A DNA stretch of 64,000 nt from Exophiala sp. HKRS030. Its lineage: Eukaryota; Ascomycota; Eurotiomycetes; Chaetothyriales; Herpotrichiellaceae. The position numbers and the translations under genes are program-made. Location of the stretch: positions 1,674,001-1,738,000 of the forward strand of contig JAHWDD010000002.1 in assembly GCA_023897205.1 (NCBI GenBank). Reading direction: 5' to 3'. A model generated the notes under the pieces. The model searched no databases. It was not told the DNA's origin and was given only the letters and a program-made list of their open reading frames with translations. This document shows, piece by piece, positions 1 through 11,383 of the stretch; the first letter of the stretch is position 1; each line of letters starts with the position of its first letter.

Positions 1-3000
1 ACATCAAGATGGAACGCAGTCAGTGCCATCACCACAACCCTCCACACCTCAGAATGTTTCGCCGCAGCCTGGCACGCCCACAGAAAAGCCCACGTCCTCC
101 GTCAGCGCATCAAGTGCTCCGTCACCTGCGCCCTCCACCCGAATAACCATAACGCCCGCGAACGTCACACCGCAGAAGCGGGAGATGGATGGGATAGAGA
201 GACCAGGCTCCAGACAGACCGCTAGGCCGAATGAGACTATCGAACAGTGGGAAGATCGTACACTGCGCAGTATTTTCCGTCTGAGCCTTGATCCCCAACA
301 AGCAAAGGACATCCACGGCCAGACGCTTCACCCCCTGCCACAACTACGAGAAGAGCTACAGGCTGATGACAAGGCTTTGTTATTAAACATTGATCTGCTT
401 GAGCAAGCGATCATGGAGGCTGGAAGTAACCCTGGGAAGGTAACGCCCCACGACTGGCTCTTTGGCTGCTGGAAGAGAATCACCCGACTGGGCAAAGGAG
501 TCAAGGATAAAACCTCCGAGAATCAAAAGTGGTCCATTATTCAGGAGGCTCAGAGATTATGTATGAGCTGGTGTATCCTCTCTGTTACTACTCCAGAAGT
601 CTTCGGGACGGAATACGATGGTGATGCCGCATTGGCTGATCATCTCCTCGCTGATCCGGACGAAGATCGGGGAGTATGTCACGATTTCCTGGCCGAAGTT
701 GTCACCCGATTCGATGACGATGAGACAATTAAGGAAACCTTCGTGCGAGCCGTCGAGCAACTGAGCCGGAGACTTGCAAAGATGACGATGGATAGCGACT
801 ATCGACGTTACACTGCAATGATGCGCCATCTGATTAGGTACAAGCCTGTGGCCATTGCCATTACACAGTCACCCATGTTCGTCGACAAGTCAGTGCCAGC
901 TGCGCAATTAGAGGTTGCAACCTTACTTGGACCATATTTCCAGATATCTCCCCTCCAAGCCGACGTCACTAAACAATACTTTACGGGGCCACGGACGATG
1001 GATCCAAACAGAATTAGAAATGCACAGCAATCATTGCAGATGGCTCTCAGGTCACACCAGTCTGAGCTGTTTGACATTATCAACATCTTGGTTCGTTGTT
1101 CACCTGAGGCAAGAGAACAAGTCCTTGATTGGTTCGCTCTCATCGTTAATTCGAACCATAAGCGAAGAGCTATGCGGGTCGACAAGGCAACAGTGTCAAG
1201 TGACGGTTTCATGATCAATGTTAATACGTGTCTGGACCAACTTTGTGAACCTTTCATGGACGCACAATTTTCTAAGTTGGACCGTGTGGATATCGATTAC
1301 TTGAGGCGACATCCTCGAGTTGATATCAAAGACGAAACCAAGGTCAATGCGGATCAGGACGAGTCGGATGCTTTCTACGAAGAGCAGCTTGAAGGCGACA
1401 ACAACTTCATTTCAGAATTGTTCTTCCTGACTGTTGCTGCTCATCACTACGGGTCTGAGGCGGCTCGAAACATGCTAAAGGATATGGATCGCGACCTCAA
1501 GCACATGGCCAAACAAATCGAGCAGTTTGAAACCGAAAGACACAAATATGTCAACAACCCTCCACAATTGACCATGTTCGAAAATGCCCTCAAAAAATAC
1601 AAGGATCAGCACGATAGGGGGTTGGCTTACAAATATTCTGTCCAGGGTGTCTTGCTGGACGAACACGCCCAGACACGTTCAATGCAGTTTATGCGATTCG
1701 TGACAGTCTGGCTCCTTCGACAAGTGTCTAGCCATCGACAATATCCCAAAGAGAAGCTCACTCTTCCATTGTCTACTACAGAGCCCGATCATTTCAAGAA
1801 TTTACCAGAGTATTTCCTGGATATCATCAGCGGCAATTTCGGATTCATCATGTATAATATGCCGCAAGTCATTTCGTCCACACAGTCTGATGAGCTCATC
1901 ATGTTATGTATCACATTTCTGCGGAATTCGGAGTACATTCGGAACCCTTACTTGAAAGCTTCGTTGGTAACGATCCTCTTTCGAGGCACGTGGTCCTGGC
2001 GTCAGGGCGGCCGGGGCATACTAGCGGACCAGTACAACAGTTTGCCTTTTGCCACAGAGCATCTCCTGCATTCTTTGATGAAGTTTTTCATTGAGGCCGA
2101 GTTCATGGGCGGTCATGGGCAGTTCTTCGACAAATTCAACGTTCGATTCGAGATTTTTCAAATCATCAAGTGTATCTGGCCCAACACAGTCTACCGGGAC
2201 AATCTCTACCGTGAAGCAAAAGTTAACATGGAGTTTTTTGTGAGGTTTGTCAATCTCTTGCTGAACGATGTCACTTTTGTGCTGGATGAATCCTTTACAT
2301 CCTTCCATACAATCTATGACTTATCCAAGGAACTGGCTCTTGCTGGTACAAATTTGGATCAACAGCAGCGGCAAGAAAAGGAGGAGGCGTTAGAACAGGC
2401 TAAAGGAAAAGCCAAATCGTACATGCAGTTGACGAACGAAACGGTCGACATGTTGAAGTTGTTCACCGAGGCTCTTGCCGATGCTTTTACAATGCCGGAA
2501 ATTGTACAGCGACTGGCAGACATGCTGGACTACAACCTTGACGCAATGGTTGGCCCTAAGAGTACATCGCTCAAAGTCGACAATCTGCAAGAGTATAACT
2601 TCAATCCGAAAGCTCTCCTCAGTGAGATCGTTGATGTCTATCTCAACCTCGGCGAGAGAGAGAATTTTATTCTGGCTGTGGCCCGTGATGGTCGCTCATA
2701 CAAGCCGGGAAATTTCGCTGCCGCAGGCAATATCTTGAAAAAGTTCGTCCTCAAGGCGCCGGAGGAACTCAATAAGTGGGCTCGATTGATTGAAAAAATC
2801 AAGAAAGCCAAGGAGGAAGACGAGGCAGCTGATGCCGATCTCGGAGACATTCCAGACGAGTATCTTGATCCTTTGATGTATACCCTGATGGAAGACCCGG
2901 TACGATTGCCAGTCAGCAAAATTGTGATTGATCGCAGTACAATTCGCAGTCATTTGTTGAGCGACCCACACGACCCCTTCAATCGAGTCCCCCTGAAGAT

Positions 3001-3258
3001 TGAGGACGTTATTCCTGGTAAGTTCTCACACACACGACTTTGCTCCTACGTTGCCAGCATATGTCACTGACCTGGTCATTAGCTACCGACATCAAAGAAC
3101 AAATTGACAAGTTCAAGCAGGAACGCATTGGGGGAAAGAGACGAGATTTCGTAGAGACAGTCAAGACAGAAGCTGGGGGAAATGCGGATGGTGAAGCTGC
3201 TAATACACCTGCTAACCCAGAAAATACTGGTGGTGAGCCCATGGCTCTCGACCCATGA
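1..3258 (+). CDS. ufd2: Ubiquitin conjugation factor E4 (Ufd2), 5' truncated
   Basis: Polyubiquitin chain-elongation factor (E4) of the ubiquitin-fusion-degradation and ERAD pathway, working with Cdc48/p97. The frame is open from base 2. The first visible residues are a Pro/Ser/Thr-rich disordered stretch, and fungal Ufd2 normally begins further upstream, so the true start lies outside the window. A long helical Ufd2 core fills the middle. The C-terminal U-box is clear ([14 protein letters not shown], then [13 protein letters not shown]). A 65-nt intron (3018-3082, GTAAGT...TTAG, phase 1) interrupts the U-box just after IEDVIP; the last exon (3083-3258) finishes the box with [11 protein letters not shown] and a short acidic tail ending MALDP. 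Without this splice the frame stops shortly after the junction, at about 3070. It converges on the next gene with about 250 bp between stops. Family assignment is very secure. Confidence 0.95.
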
Positions 3259-3505
3259 TCGAACTGGCTCAGCGCGAGGGCGATAATCTGCGCTCTGACA
3301 GACTTGGGAGTTGCGGATCGCAACGAAAGATAAAAAGGGTTCGGCTCCCGTTATCACGAGGAATGATCATAAAACACAGTCATAGAGAAAGAAGACTCAC
3401 ACTTTCAATTCTATCCGGAGCATCGCTCATTCCTTTTTCTCTGCAATAGTAGCCCGTATATGTATTATTCATACACGCTATATGTGTTTTTCATGGCGCA
3501 AATCG

Positions 3506-4531
3506 TTATTTCAAAGCGTCTACCCTCTTTCTCAGTTGTTGAATATGATACGGTGTTGTTTTACAGCATCCACCGACAACGATTCCTTTCCATGCTCCCC
3601 TCTGTGTGACCTCTTGGATGATATCAGCCATCTGAAGGTCCCAAGGTTTTTGGTCGCTGTTATCTCCGACCCATTGTTGTAGTTTTGTATCGTAGACTTG
3701 ATTGCCAGCACCGTCCGGATAAAGTACCAACCTAGGTAGATCGAGTGATGATCGTTTTGAAGTGTTTTCGAATGCATTGATGAGTTTACTGATCTTGTGG
3801 ATTTTTGTACAGTTGATTCCAATGGCCCAAGGTTGGTGGTGGTGTCGAGCTCCTCCTTTCGGTGGTAGAAGAAGGCTTTCGATCAGCTCGTCTATTGTTG
3901 TTCCATCGGGCAGACATCGATCATCATTCGGAAAAACACAAGATATCCAATATGGCTTGTTTGCTGTCGTTTGCATGACATTGACAACGGCTCTGACTTC
4001 ATCGATTCGCGGCAAGGTCTCAAAGGCAACGAGGTCGATTTCTTGCCACGCCTTTTGGTTGTCCTGAAAGGTCGAAATTCGATCCATGTGAAATTTGAAC
4101 AAGTCGTCCCCGTTCATGGGTCCATATGCACCGCTGTACTCTGTACTTGGGATCATCGTTGCACCATAAGCCCCGAGACTCAACGCGACAAGGCCTGGTC
4201 GTCCAACAAAGGCTTCCCGAGCGAGATCGACTGCTGAGAGCATATATTTCCTTGCTTCTTCAAGACCAATGCTGTCGTCGTCTTTATTGGACATTTTGGT
4301 GTTTTCGAATCCATCAAAACTAGATTGATAAGTTGCGGTAAGAATGATATCAGCTCCGGCGCTGGCAAAGTCTTGCTGAACTTTTCGTAATGTTGAAGTA
4401 TTTTCAATGAGAAGATGGGATGACCATAACGGGGTTTTGAACGAGAACTTGATCCCATGTTCGTCCTCTAACGTTGTCCCTAGACCTCCGTCGAGGACGA
4501 GGATAGGTTTATCAAGGAGTTCCTTAGCCAT
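3506..4531 (-). CDS. Homocysteine S-methyltransferase (Mht1/Sam4 family)
   Basis: Transfers a methyl group from S-adenosylmethionine or S-methylmethionine to homocysteine, giving methionine; cytosolic. Single exon, 341 aa, the usual family length. It starts with the family signature ILVLDGGLGTTLE at residues 10-22. Zinc ligands are visible as the Cys in GINCTKIH and the Cys pair in the C-terminal GGCCKTTPYHI, so the catalytic site looks intact. The gene is transcribed divergently from the arginine-biosynthesis gene next door across 263 bp holding a TGACTCA element, so both may answer to general amino-acid control. Whether it prefers SAM or S-methylmethionine cannot be read from the sequence. 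Confidence 0.93.
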   Translation of the reverse strand: MAKELLDKPILVLDGGLGTTLEDEHGIKFSFKTPLWSSHLLIENTSTLRKVQQDFASAGADIILTATYQSSFDGFENTKMSNKDDDSIGLEEARKYMLSAVDLAREAFVGRPGLVALSLGAYGATMIPSTEYSGAYGPMNGDDLFKFHMDRISTFQDNQKAWQEIDLVAFETLPRIDEVRAVVNVMQTTANKPYWISCVFPNDDRCLPDGTTIDELIESLLLPPKGGARHHHQPWAIGINCTKIHKISKLINAFENTSKRSSLDLPRLVLYPDGAGNQVYDTKLQQWVGDNSDQKPWDLQMADIIQEVTQRGAWKGIVVGGCCKTTPYHIQQLRKRVDALK

Positions 4532-4706
4532 GATTGAAGGTCAAGGCCAAGTACCTAGGTAGACAATCCCTGGCCCTGAAGGAACCAAAAATTTTCCTAG
4601 AACGAGGCTGAGGAACCCGGCGCTTTGTTAAACGACAACGGGAGATCAACGAAGCTTGACGATAAGCTTAAAATAAAATCCTCCAACTGCGCATCAGTGA
4701 ATGATG

Positions 4707-4713
4707 TGACTCA
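4707..4713. promoter_or_regulatory. Gcn4/CPC1/CpcA-type site TGACTCA in divergent promoter
   Basis: A perfect TGACTCA lies 82 bp upstream of the ornithine carbamoyltransferase start, inside the 4532-4794 divergent promoter shared with homocysteine S-methyltransferase. This is the consensus of the cross-pathway-control bZIP activator in fungi and is typical of arginine-pathway promoters. The match is seen directly; regulation is inferred. Confidence 0.7.
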
Positions 4714-4794
4714 GAATTCCTTTTACCAGTCAACTACGAGTACATCTCGTGGGAGATGTTTCACGGCCGCCGTCTATCCTGAACTTCAGCAAAC

Positions 4795-5838
4795 ATGCCA
4801 CCTCTTCGCCCCTCCCTCGTCCGACCGCTGCAGCGACAAAGTCGCTCATTATTCTCAACCTCCGCTTCTTCCTCTGGACCTCGACATCTTCTTTCCCTTT
4901 CGGAGGTCACGTCGACAGAACTGGCCACGCTGGTGAACAATGCCACCCACCACAAAACCCACAGAGCAGATGCAGCATGGCCACTGCGAAATTCTCTTTA
5001 CGGCCAGACCGTCGCACTCCTCTTCTCCAAACTCTCCACCCGCACGCGAGTGTCGACCGAAGGCGCCATAGCCTCGATGGGCGGACATCCCATGTTCTTG
5101 GGGAAGAATGACATACAACTCGGAGTCAATGAGTCACTGTACGACACGTCCAAAGTGATATCGAGCATGGTGTCGTCCATCGTGGCGCGAGTCGGTCCAC
5201 ACGCGGACATTGCGAACCTGGCCAAGGACTCGTCCGTGCCGGTGATAAACGCACTTTGCGACACATACCATCCCATGCAAATCATTGCGGACTTTGCGAC
5301 CCTCACACAAAGCTTCAATTCGTCGGCGGAGAACCTCAAGGGATTGAAGATTGCCTGGGTGGGTGACGCCAACAACGTGCTGTTCGACATGTGCATCGGC
5401 GCGAAGAAGTTGGGCATCAACATGGCCGTTGCCACACCCGAAGGCTATGAGATTCCGGACAGAATGAAACAAGAAATCAATAGTACCAAAGGCGACGGGA
5501 AACTGGAGGAGACCAACGTGCCCGAAGAAGCGGTCAACAAATGCGATGTCATCGTCACCGACACGTGGATCTCAATGGGCCAGGAGGAAGAAAAGGTTAA
5601 GCGATTAAAGGCCTTCGAAGGGTATCAGGTCACCAATGCTATGGCTGAACGAGGCGGAGCGAACGAGTCTTGGAAGTTCATGCACTGTCTGCCGCGACAT
5701 GCCGAGGAGGTCAATGATGAAGTCTTCTACGGTGATAGATCGCTGGTTTTCCCAGAGGCTCAAAATCGGTTGTGGTCTGCTATCGCCACGCTGGAAGCAT
5801 TCGTGGTAAATAAGGGCGAGATCCGGAAAAGTTCATAG
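4795..5838 (+). CDS. argB: Ornithine carbamoyltransferase, mitochondrial
   Basis: Condenses carbamoyl phosphate with ornithine to citrulline in the mitochondrial matrix (arginine biosynthesis). Single exon, 347 aa. The N-terminus is a typical presequence rich in Arg/Ser without acidic residues (MPPLRPSLVRPLQRQSRSLF). The carbamoyl-phosphate loop is present as KLSTRTRVS, the HPMQIIADF motif follows, and the ornithine-binding/catalytic motif MHCLPRH is near residue 300. All catalytic motifs are intact. The chosen ATG is the first in frame and gives the targeting peptide. A TGACTCA element sits 82 bp upstream. Confidence 0.97.
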   Translation: MPPLRPSLVRPLQRQSRSLFSTSASSSGPRHLLSLSEVTSTELATLVNNATHHKTHRADAAWPLRNSLYGQTVALLFSKLSTRTRVSTEGAIASMGGHPMFLGKNDIQLGVNESLYDTSKVISSMVSSIVARVGPHADIANLAKDSSVPVINALCDTYHPMQIIADFATLTQSFNSSAENLKGLKIAWVGDANNVLFDMCIGAKKLGINMAVATPEGYEIPDRMKQEINSTKGDGKLEETNVPEEAVNKCDVIVTDTWISMGQEEEKVKRLKAFEGYQVTNAMAERGGANESWKFMHCLPRHAEEVNDEVFYGDRSLVFPEAQNRLWSAIATLEAFVVNKGEIRKSS

Positions 5839-6369
5839 ACTCCCGGAAAGAAAGACATTCTTGAAAAGTTTGGCCGAGTAGATGGGAAGTATCGAGCCGC
5901 TCTGGTTCGTCTGAGTTTATATATATATATCGCTTGATCTCGAGCATGATATCAATTTGACTGGATGTCTGTGGAAGTATATGCTAGGAAGCAATCCATG
6001 ACCAGATCGTCTTCCTTGGCCCCAATTTTGGAGTTTGGTATTCCTGTCATAATTTTGGAGTCCTTGCTTCGTATTCTTCACTTCGTTTATTATTTTCTCT
6101 TCGGGCAATCTCACGCCCACGGTATCAACACTATCGGATACGTTGATCCAAACATTTGATGGAAAGTAAATATTGATGTCTCTTCACGGAGATGAAGCCA
6201 TGCACAACACTTCATGTGATCTTTCGAGCATACCAACAACGCACCGCCGGTGGCTGTGCCTGGCAATGCTGCGCCCGCCCTTCGGCGGAACCGTATCCCC
6301 GGCTGGTGAAGGCAGAAATACCAAATTCTGGAGATAGATTCCTTTTTGATTGTCATCTACTCTCAAGCA
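5839..6369. other. Intergenic, no gene seen
   Basis: Downstream of argB and upstream of the HET-like locus. It holds a short TATATATA run near 5918-5930. No coding potential or RNA gene was recognised. Confidence 0.6.
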
Positions 6370-8249
6370 ATGGCGTACCGTCATAAGAATCTCGCATCGC
6401 CCGCTGATGAGATTCGGCTTCTCACGATTGTCCCAGGGCTAGCAACCCAAGGTATCCGGTGCTCGATAGCCCACCATCTTGTGATCACAGCACCCGGGTA
6501 CGAGGCACTCTCATACATGTGGGGTTCTCAAGATGATGCTGTCGAGATTTTACTTGAAGACGATCGACACCAGGGTATGTTCCGTGTTACCCAAAATCTG
6601 TACCAGGCATTATGTCGCCTGAGGTACGAGCGTCGGGAGCGAGTAGTATGGATCGATGCCGTCAGTATCAATCAAGATGACAACACCGAAAAAAGCTCAC
6701 AAGTTCCGCAAATGAGGAAGATTTTCCACAATGCTAAAGGTGTCGTTGTCTGGCTTGGTGATGCCGACGAAGACAGCGACAGAGCGATGGAATGGATCGA
6801 ACAAACATTCCAAGACGTTGACCCTGCCTTCTTCAAGAGCAGCATCATCGATCTCCAGTACGCGAAAATTTCATGGAGGCCATGCAGAATCCGGCTCTTG
6901 ACAACGTATGGGCCGCCCTCAGGAACCTTCTCTGGCGGCGGTTCTGGGTAAGAGTGTGGATTATCCAGGAAATAGCATTTGCACAGAAACTGCTCTTGTG
7001 CTGTGGCAGCAAATCCATTCCCTGGGACTGGTTGATAGAAGTTCTACGCCAACTAAGGTTCAACCGCGCCCGTGCTGACCAAAGCCGAAGACTACCAGAC
7101 GCTTTAGAAGAGGTACTCGATTACAGCACTCCTTGAATGGTGAACGCTCTACGACGAACGAGGGCAAATCCCAAAACTCCCGACTGGTTCTTGGGGGTCT
7201 TGCAGACATTCTGGTCTTCCAAGTCTGAAAAGCCGCAGGACCAGATCTACGCTCTTCTCGGTTTCTTGGAGGAATCTACGAGACCGTACGACGGCGTGTT
7301 TCACGTCGACTATGAACGGACGGTTGAAGAGGTCTTTACGGATGTGGTTGACTACTGCATTTCAGCACCCCGAAGTGTCGACGAATTATCCAACCAGCTA
7401 GAGAACCCCGGGCAGGATCTAAATGCGTCTGAAGGTGTGGGCATTGTGTCCTTCGGGCAGTATCGGCTGACGAAGCGGGCTCATGGTCCGCTGAATATTC
7501 TCTGTGCTTCTTTCTCACTTCACCACGATCCAGGGTGGCCATCATGGTTGCCAGATTGGCGGCACTTTCGCGGCGTTTATTCAATCGATCACCTCACAAG
7601 CAGTCGGTTTCGGGCAAGCGCAGATCGCCCTACCGAATACAGGTTTTCCCCTGATCGCCGAGCAATTACGATAACCGGCCACAAGATCGATACCATAAAG
7701 GAACCCTCAGATTACGTGACACAGTGCTGGACCGCCCTCGGCGAGAGACTAACCTATGCAAGAGGCTCCAGACCATTAATCAAGCAAGTCCGAGGATGGA
7801 TGGACTTTGCTGGGACTCGCGGAGGCGCCGCTGCAGGTGCGGGAGTCAGTGATACAGAAAGGTTCTGGCGCACTCTGGTATTCGATTCAGGACCGAGACT
7901 CTGGACGGATGAAGTGCCGACATCATGGTGCGAGATGAGCCTTGAAAGCCTCGAGAATTCACTCGACGACGATGACATGTTCGAAGAAGCGAGCTTGCTA
8001 AGATGGTTGCAGTCTACAACTCACTTTCGTATGTTCACCGTGTCATCGACCAATCGCTATCTCATGGTCCCTTTCCACGCGGTCGAAGGTGACGTAGTAT
8101 GTATCCTGCTCGGTTGCGATGTGCCTGTAGTACTGAGGGAGGTTGATGGGTATTGGCTATGGGTCGGAGACTGCTTCTGTATGGATTGGATGCACGGAGA
8201 AGTTCTTCCACCTGATGGGGTGGGTCTGCAAACATTCGAACTTCATTGA
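6370..8249 (+). pseudogene. HET-domain (heterokaryon incompatibility) gene, frame broken twice
   Basis: Fungal HET-domain proteins act in non-self recognition and vegetative-incompatibility cell death. The N-terminal part reads YEALSYMWG, then VVWIDAVSINQDD and GVVVWLGDADEDSDRAM, the classical HET blocks. Near 6855-6872 the homology moves to another frame, where VWAALRNLLWRRFW and VRVWIIQEI continue it. That frame has a TGA at 7134-7136, directly followed by ATG, after which family-typical sequence continues (QDQIYALLGF; C-terminal HAVEGDVVCILLG and the final GD.F..DWMHGE block). A 65-nt GT-AG intron (GTACGC...CCTCAG, about 6857-6921) could repair the first break but would delete the conserved W.AL..L block. 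No intron with plausible ends removes the stop. Most likely a decayed allele; a two-part gene or an assembly error is possible. Confidence 0.7.
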
Positions 8250-8702
8250 TGCTGGAGATGAGTAGGAATTTTGACTCTTCTACTCCAACTGCCTTGTGTC
8301 AACTGGAGATTAAATCTTGACGAGCCCTTCCTACCTAAGGACTTCGTAGGTAGGATAGGCGTTGATATTGTATCCACTGAACATACCATATGTAGGGGAG
8401 GGAGTACGGTCATATGAGCACTGGGTACAGTATATCTCGGCTAACCTGCCTCATGTTTAGTTGTCACTCCTTTCACATGCCTCGGTTTCCATCATCCACG
8501 CCACCACAAACTACTCATCACCACCACCACCTTCGTCGTGTTCTTTTCTCTGAGAACAATATATACCTCTTTTATCTTCGCCATTTTGCCATTTTGAAGG
8601 CTGAAGAACTTGCTCCCACCCTGCTCCTGTTGCCTACTTTGTCTTACCACCTGACCTACCTCAAATTGGTCGCGCGCACCGTCCACCTCAACACCTAGGG
8701 CA
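8250..8702. other. Intergenic, promoter side of the DUF3984-like gene
   Basis: Non-coding by inspection. It carries a CACCACCACC-rich stretch near 8518-8532 and pyrimidine-rich sequence before the start codon. No feature beyond a likely promoter/5' UTR. Confidence 0.5.
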
Positions 8703-10001
8703 ATGGAGGTACGTTACTACTTCTTCTTCCATTTGGCATTTTATAGTTCTACTGCCAGCCGGGGCAAAACACCCTCCCCAAGAAACGCAAACACTGACAC
8801 TCTTTGTGCTATGCCGCAGTCGCCCTCATTATCCAGATCTTCTTCATTCGCACCCGGTCCACATCGCCGCTCCCACCCCAACTTACACCACCTCTCCCTC
8901 GCACCCTTGACGCCCAAATACCCCATCGACCCGGCCGACTACGCCGCCTACTTCGACCCGTCGACCAGCGAACTGCACACGACCACGTCAATCTCTCAGA
9001 TCTCCAGCCTGCCGTCTCCAAGTGGGATCCTGACTTCTCATTCCGCGGCACACTCGCGCGCGAGTTCTCGCACCCGTCTACGGAAAAAGATCCGCAGTGC
9101 CGTATCTGTTCATGACACATCCGCCGCCGCCGCACATGCTCCTCACGCGCACGCGCATTTCGCCGGAGCTGGTGGTCTCGCAACACCCTCGGGGGCCCTG
9201 ACGAGCGAAGGATTTGGACATCGAAACATCAACGCGTCCAGGTCCGGTCTCCTGCATCTCCACACGTCCGAATCGTCATGGCTGATCCAGACTGGTCTCG
9301 CGCTGACCGAGGGATCGCGCGAGTCCAAGGGCCAATCGTGGCTTGGGAAACGCGACTCTTCGACTTCGTTGCATTCCCCCGCTACGACGACGAACGCGGA
9401 GGAGAGGGATTTCAACCACAACCAAAGATTACATCCCCGCTCTGGCCGGGTCACGCCGAGTTTGTCCAGACGGAGCAGTCACGCAGGCAGACGCAGTCGA
9501 AGGTCGCTGGCCATGACACCCGCTCCCCAGACATCCATGGACGAAGAGGCGATGCCGCACTGGGACGACGCACAGACTCAAGCGGAGATTGCGGCGCAAG
9601 TGGAGAGTGAATTCGCAGACGAGTTCGAGGACGACCCGTACGGAGTACTAGATTTTGAAGGGCAATTCGACAGTGAAGACGAGGAAGACGTCCGGCGCGA
9701 AATCTCACGGTACAGGCTGGGGCGGTGGATGGACGGTGTGGTGGACGTCTTTCTGAGGCTGGAGGAGTTTCCGGATTCCGAAGGTGGCAGTAAAAGTGCA
9801 CGAGATCATGATGTTGACTTGGAAGCTGGAAACCAAAAGCCTGAAATGTCTGATGTTGAAACTACAGTTCAGGTAAAAGATGCCGACGCTGCTAGTGCGG
9901 TTTCTGATGCTTCTATTGAGCCTCCGCCTGATAAACCATCCGGTGTTTGGGATGATGTGGTCTGGTTTGGACGCCTCTTGGTCCGCACAGTCAGGTCATA
10001 G
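8703..10001 (+). CDS. Conserved fungal protein, DUF3984-like
   Basis: No enzymatic function is recognised. A 111-nt phase-0 intron immediately after ATGGAG (8709-8819, GTACGT...CTGAC...GCAG) is favoured because it removes an out-of-character Phe/Tyr-rich stretch. The product is then about 395 aa beginning MESPSLSRSSSF. The N-terminal half is low-complexity Ser/His/Arg-rich with the block HPNLHHLSLAPLTPKYPID, resembling the SLAPLTP region of fungal DUF3984 proteins. The C-terminal half is acidic and better conserved in style (AAQVESEFADEFEDDPYG, then EISRYRLGRWMDGVVDVFL) and ends in a short basic tail. The intron keeps frame, so both isoforms are possible. The DUF label is from pattern memory only. 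Confidence 0.6.
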   Translation: MEVRYYFFFHLAFYSSTASRGKTPSPRNANTDTLCAMPQSPSLSRSSSFAPGPHRRSHPNLHHLSLAPLTPKYPIDPADYAAYFDPSTSELHTTTSISQISSLPSPSGILTSHSAAHSRASSRTRLRKKIRSAVSVHDTSAAAAHAPHAHAHFAGAGGLATPSGALTSEGFGHRNINASRSGLLHLHTSESSWLIQTGLALTEGSRESKGQSWLGKRDSSTSLHSPATTTNAEERDFNHNQRLHPRSGRVTPSLSRRSSHAGRRSRRSLAMTPAPQTSMDEEAMPHWDDAQTQAEIAAQVESEFADEFEDDPYGVLDFEGQFDSEDEEDVRREISRYRLGRWMDGVVDVFLRLEEFPDSEGGSKSARDHDVDLEAGNQKPEMSDVETTVQVKDADAASAVSDASIEPPPDKPSGVWDDVVWFGRLLVRTVRS

Positions 10002-10173
10002 GACTCTTCATGATATTATGTTTCCCGAGTTCCGATACCAAGAGCTCCGCCGCATTTGCTATCGTCATATTTGGCACCATGAATCTCCGACCGAAATACC
10101 TCCAAAATGCTGCTGATGTCTTCTTCAGACTCCGAGTTGAGTCATCTCTTTCTCCTTGAATGGGACTTAGTCT

Positions 10174-11383
10174 TTAGTCAGACAAGTCAATGACCTCCGG
10201 CTCGATACAGGGCTTCTTCTCTGAGCGCACGACCACGATATCATTGTCATTGTCTTCATTTGGGTCGGCAGCCTCACGCTTCAGTCTAGGGATTAACATA
10301 CCGTTGGCATTGACTGAGGTAGCTTCTTTCTTGATCTTGAAGTCTGGATCTTGCTTGATTTTGGTCTTCGTCTCTTGACGACTGAGTTTAAGCTCGGCCT
10401 ACAGCTGAGCATTAGTGCAACCTCACTAAGATGGCCGGAAGTTACTTTACCTGCTGGCGTGTTACAAGCACTCTCAGCTCCTCGTTCGACAAAGTGTTGA
10501 TATCTCTTTGTTCCAGTGGGACGGGACTTGGTGTTCTTGGAATGACTCCGAGTTTTTGCAAGTCACCTACACGTGTCAGCTATGGTGCATATAGAAAACA
10601 TTTGTGGCATACGCTTGGTTCTGTATAGAAACACGAAGATGGCAAGAGGATATTGATCAACCTGCACCCCATTTCTGACTCTGTTTCTTTCGGCAGGACG
10701 CTCTGGACCTAGACTAGGCAGTGTCTCTTAGCACAAGCCTTACGCCATGAACAGCAAACCATGTCTTACCCTATGGTGGATCCGACCGCCTGACCTTTGA
10801 GTGCCTTTTGAGGAACAGGCCCTTCATTCAACCTGGACCTCTCCTGTCTTTTGTGTGGCCTAGAAACCGTTTTCTTTCGTTCGGCAACCACCCTGATGGT
10901 CCCCAGTTGAGCATACTTCTTGAAGTCTTCAGTGCCCTGGAGAGGTGCTTCTTCGGCTGGGGCATGTCAGCGCCGTGCCACTGGTTGCTCGAGCGACTTA
11001 CTGGTTTGCAATTCTTTCCAGAAGAAGTGCTTCTCTATCGACGTATGGTCATTGACATCATATTGCGCACCATATCTGGTGGCGGATAGTGATCCTTTCA
11101 TCACATATCTCAAATGGTCGAAGACTGATCCTGCTAGGTATGTACCATCGAAGTATGATCTGAGTCCAATGTAATCAGCCGTGCCAAAATCTTGACCCGC
11201 TAGTAGCTTGTAATGTATGGCAAACTCTTCTCCAGGCGTCGACTCGATGTATTTGACAAACATGGGTGCGTTTCCATTTTTAGCGGCCTCGTGGTTCTCG
11301 ACGACGTCTGGATCAACGGTGTATTCTGGCAACACCCGTCCACCGCTGGAGACTGTCACCTCGATCTTGCCAAGGACAGCCAT
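10174..11383 (-). CDS. DUF7918-family protein, five exons
   Basis: Uncharacterised protein common in filamentous fungi, often in many copies. Exons: 11383-11002, 10956-10770, 10713-10613, 10566-10451 and 10398-10174; introns are 45, 56, 46 and 52 nt with GTAAGT/GTAAGA/GTATGC/GTAAAG donors, giving 336 aa with phase kept at each junction. The N-terminus MAVLGKIEVTVSSGGRVLPEY and FVKYIESTPGEEFAIHY match the family's opening beta-rich domain. Exon 2 carries the LGTIRV block and exon 3 the LAIFVFLYRTK block. The C-terminus is charged and ends EVIDLSD, resembling a SUMO-interacting motif. Stop codons occur between exons, so the spliced model is required. No functional claim can be made. Confidence 0.8.

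Noticed and set aside
808..1257. A 149-codon minus-strand open frame within UFD2
   Set aside because: Antisense shadow of the conserved UFD2 core with no recognisable features.
6857..6921. A 65-nt GT-AG intron that would mend the first HET break
   Set aside because: It would remove the conserved VWAALRNLL block, and the downstream TGA at 7134 would still interrupt the protein; kept only as an alternative in the HET entry.
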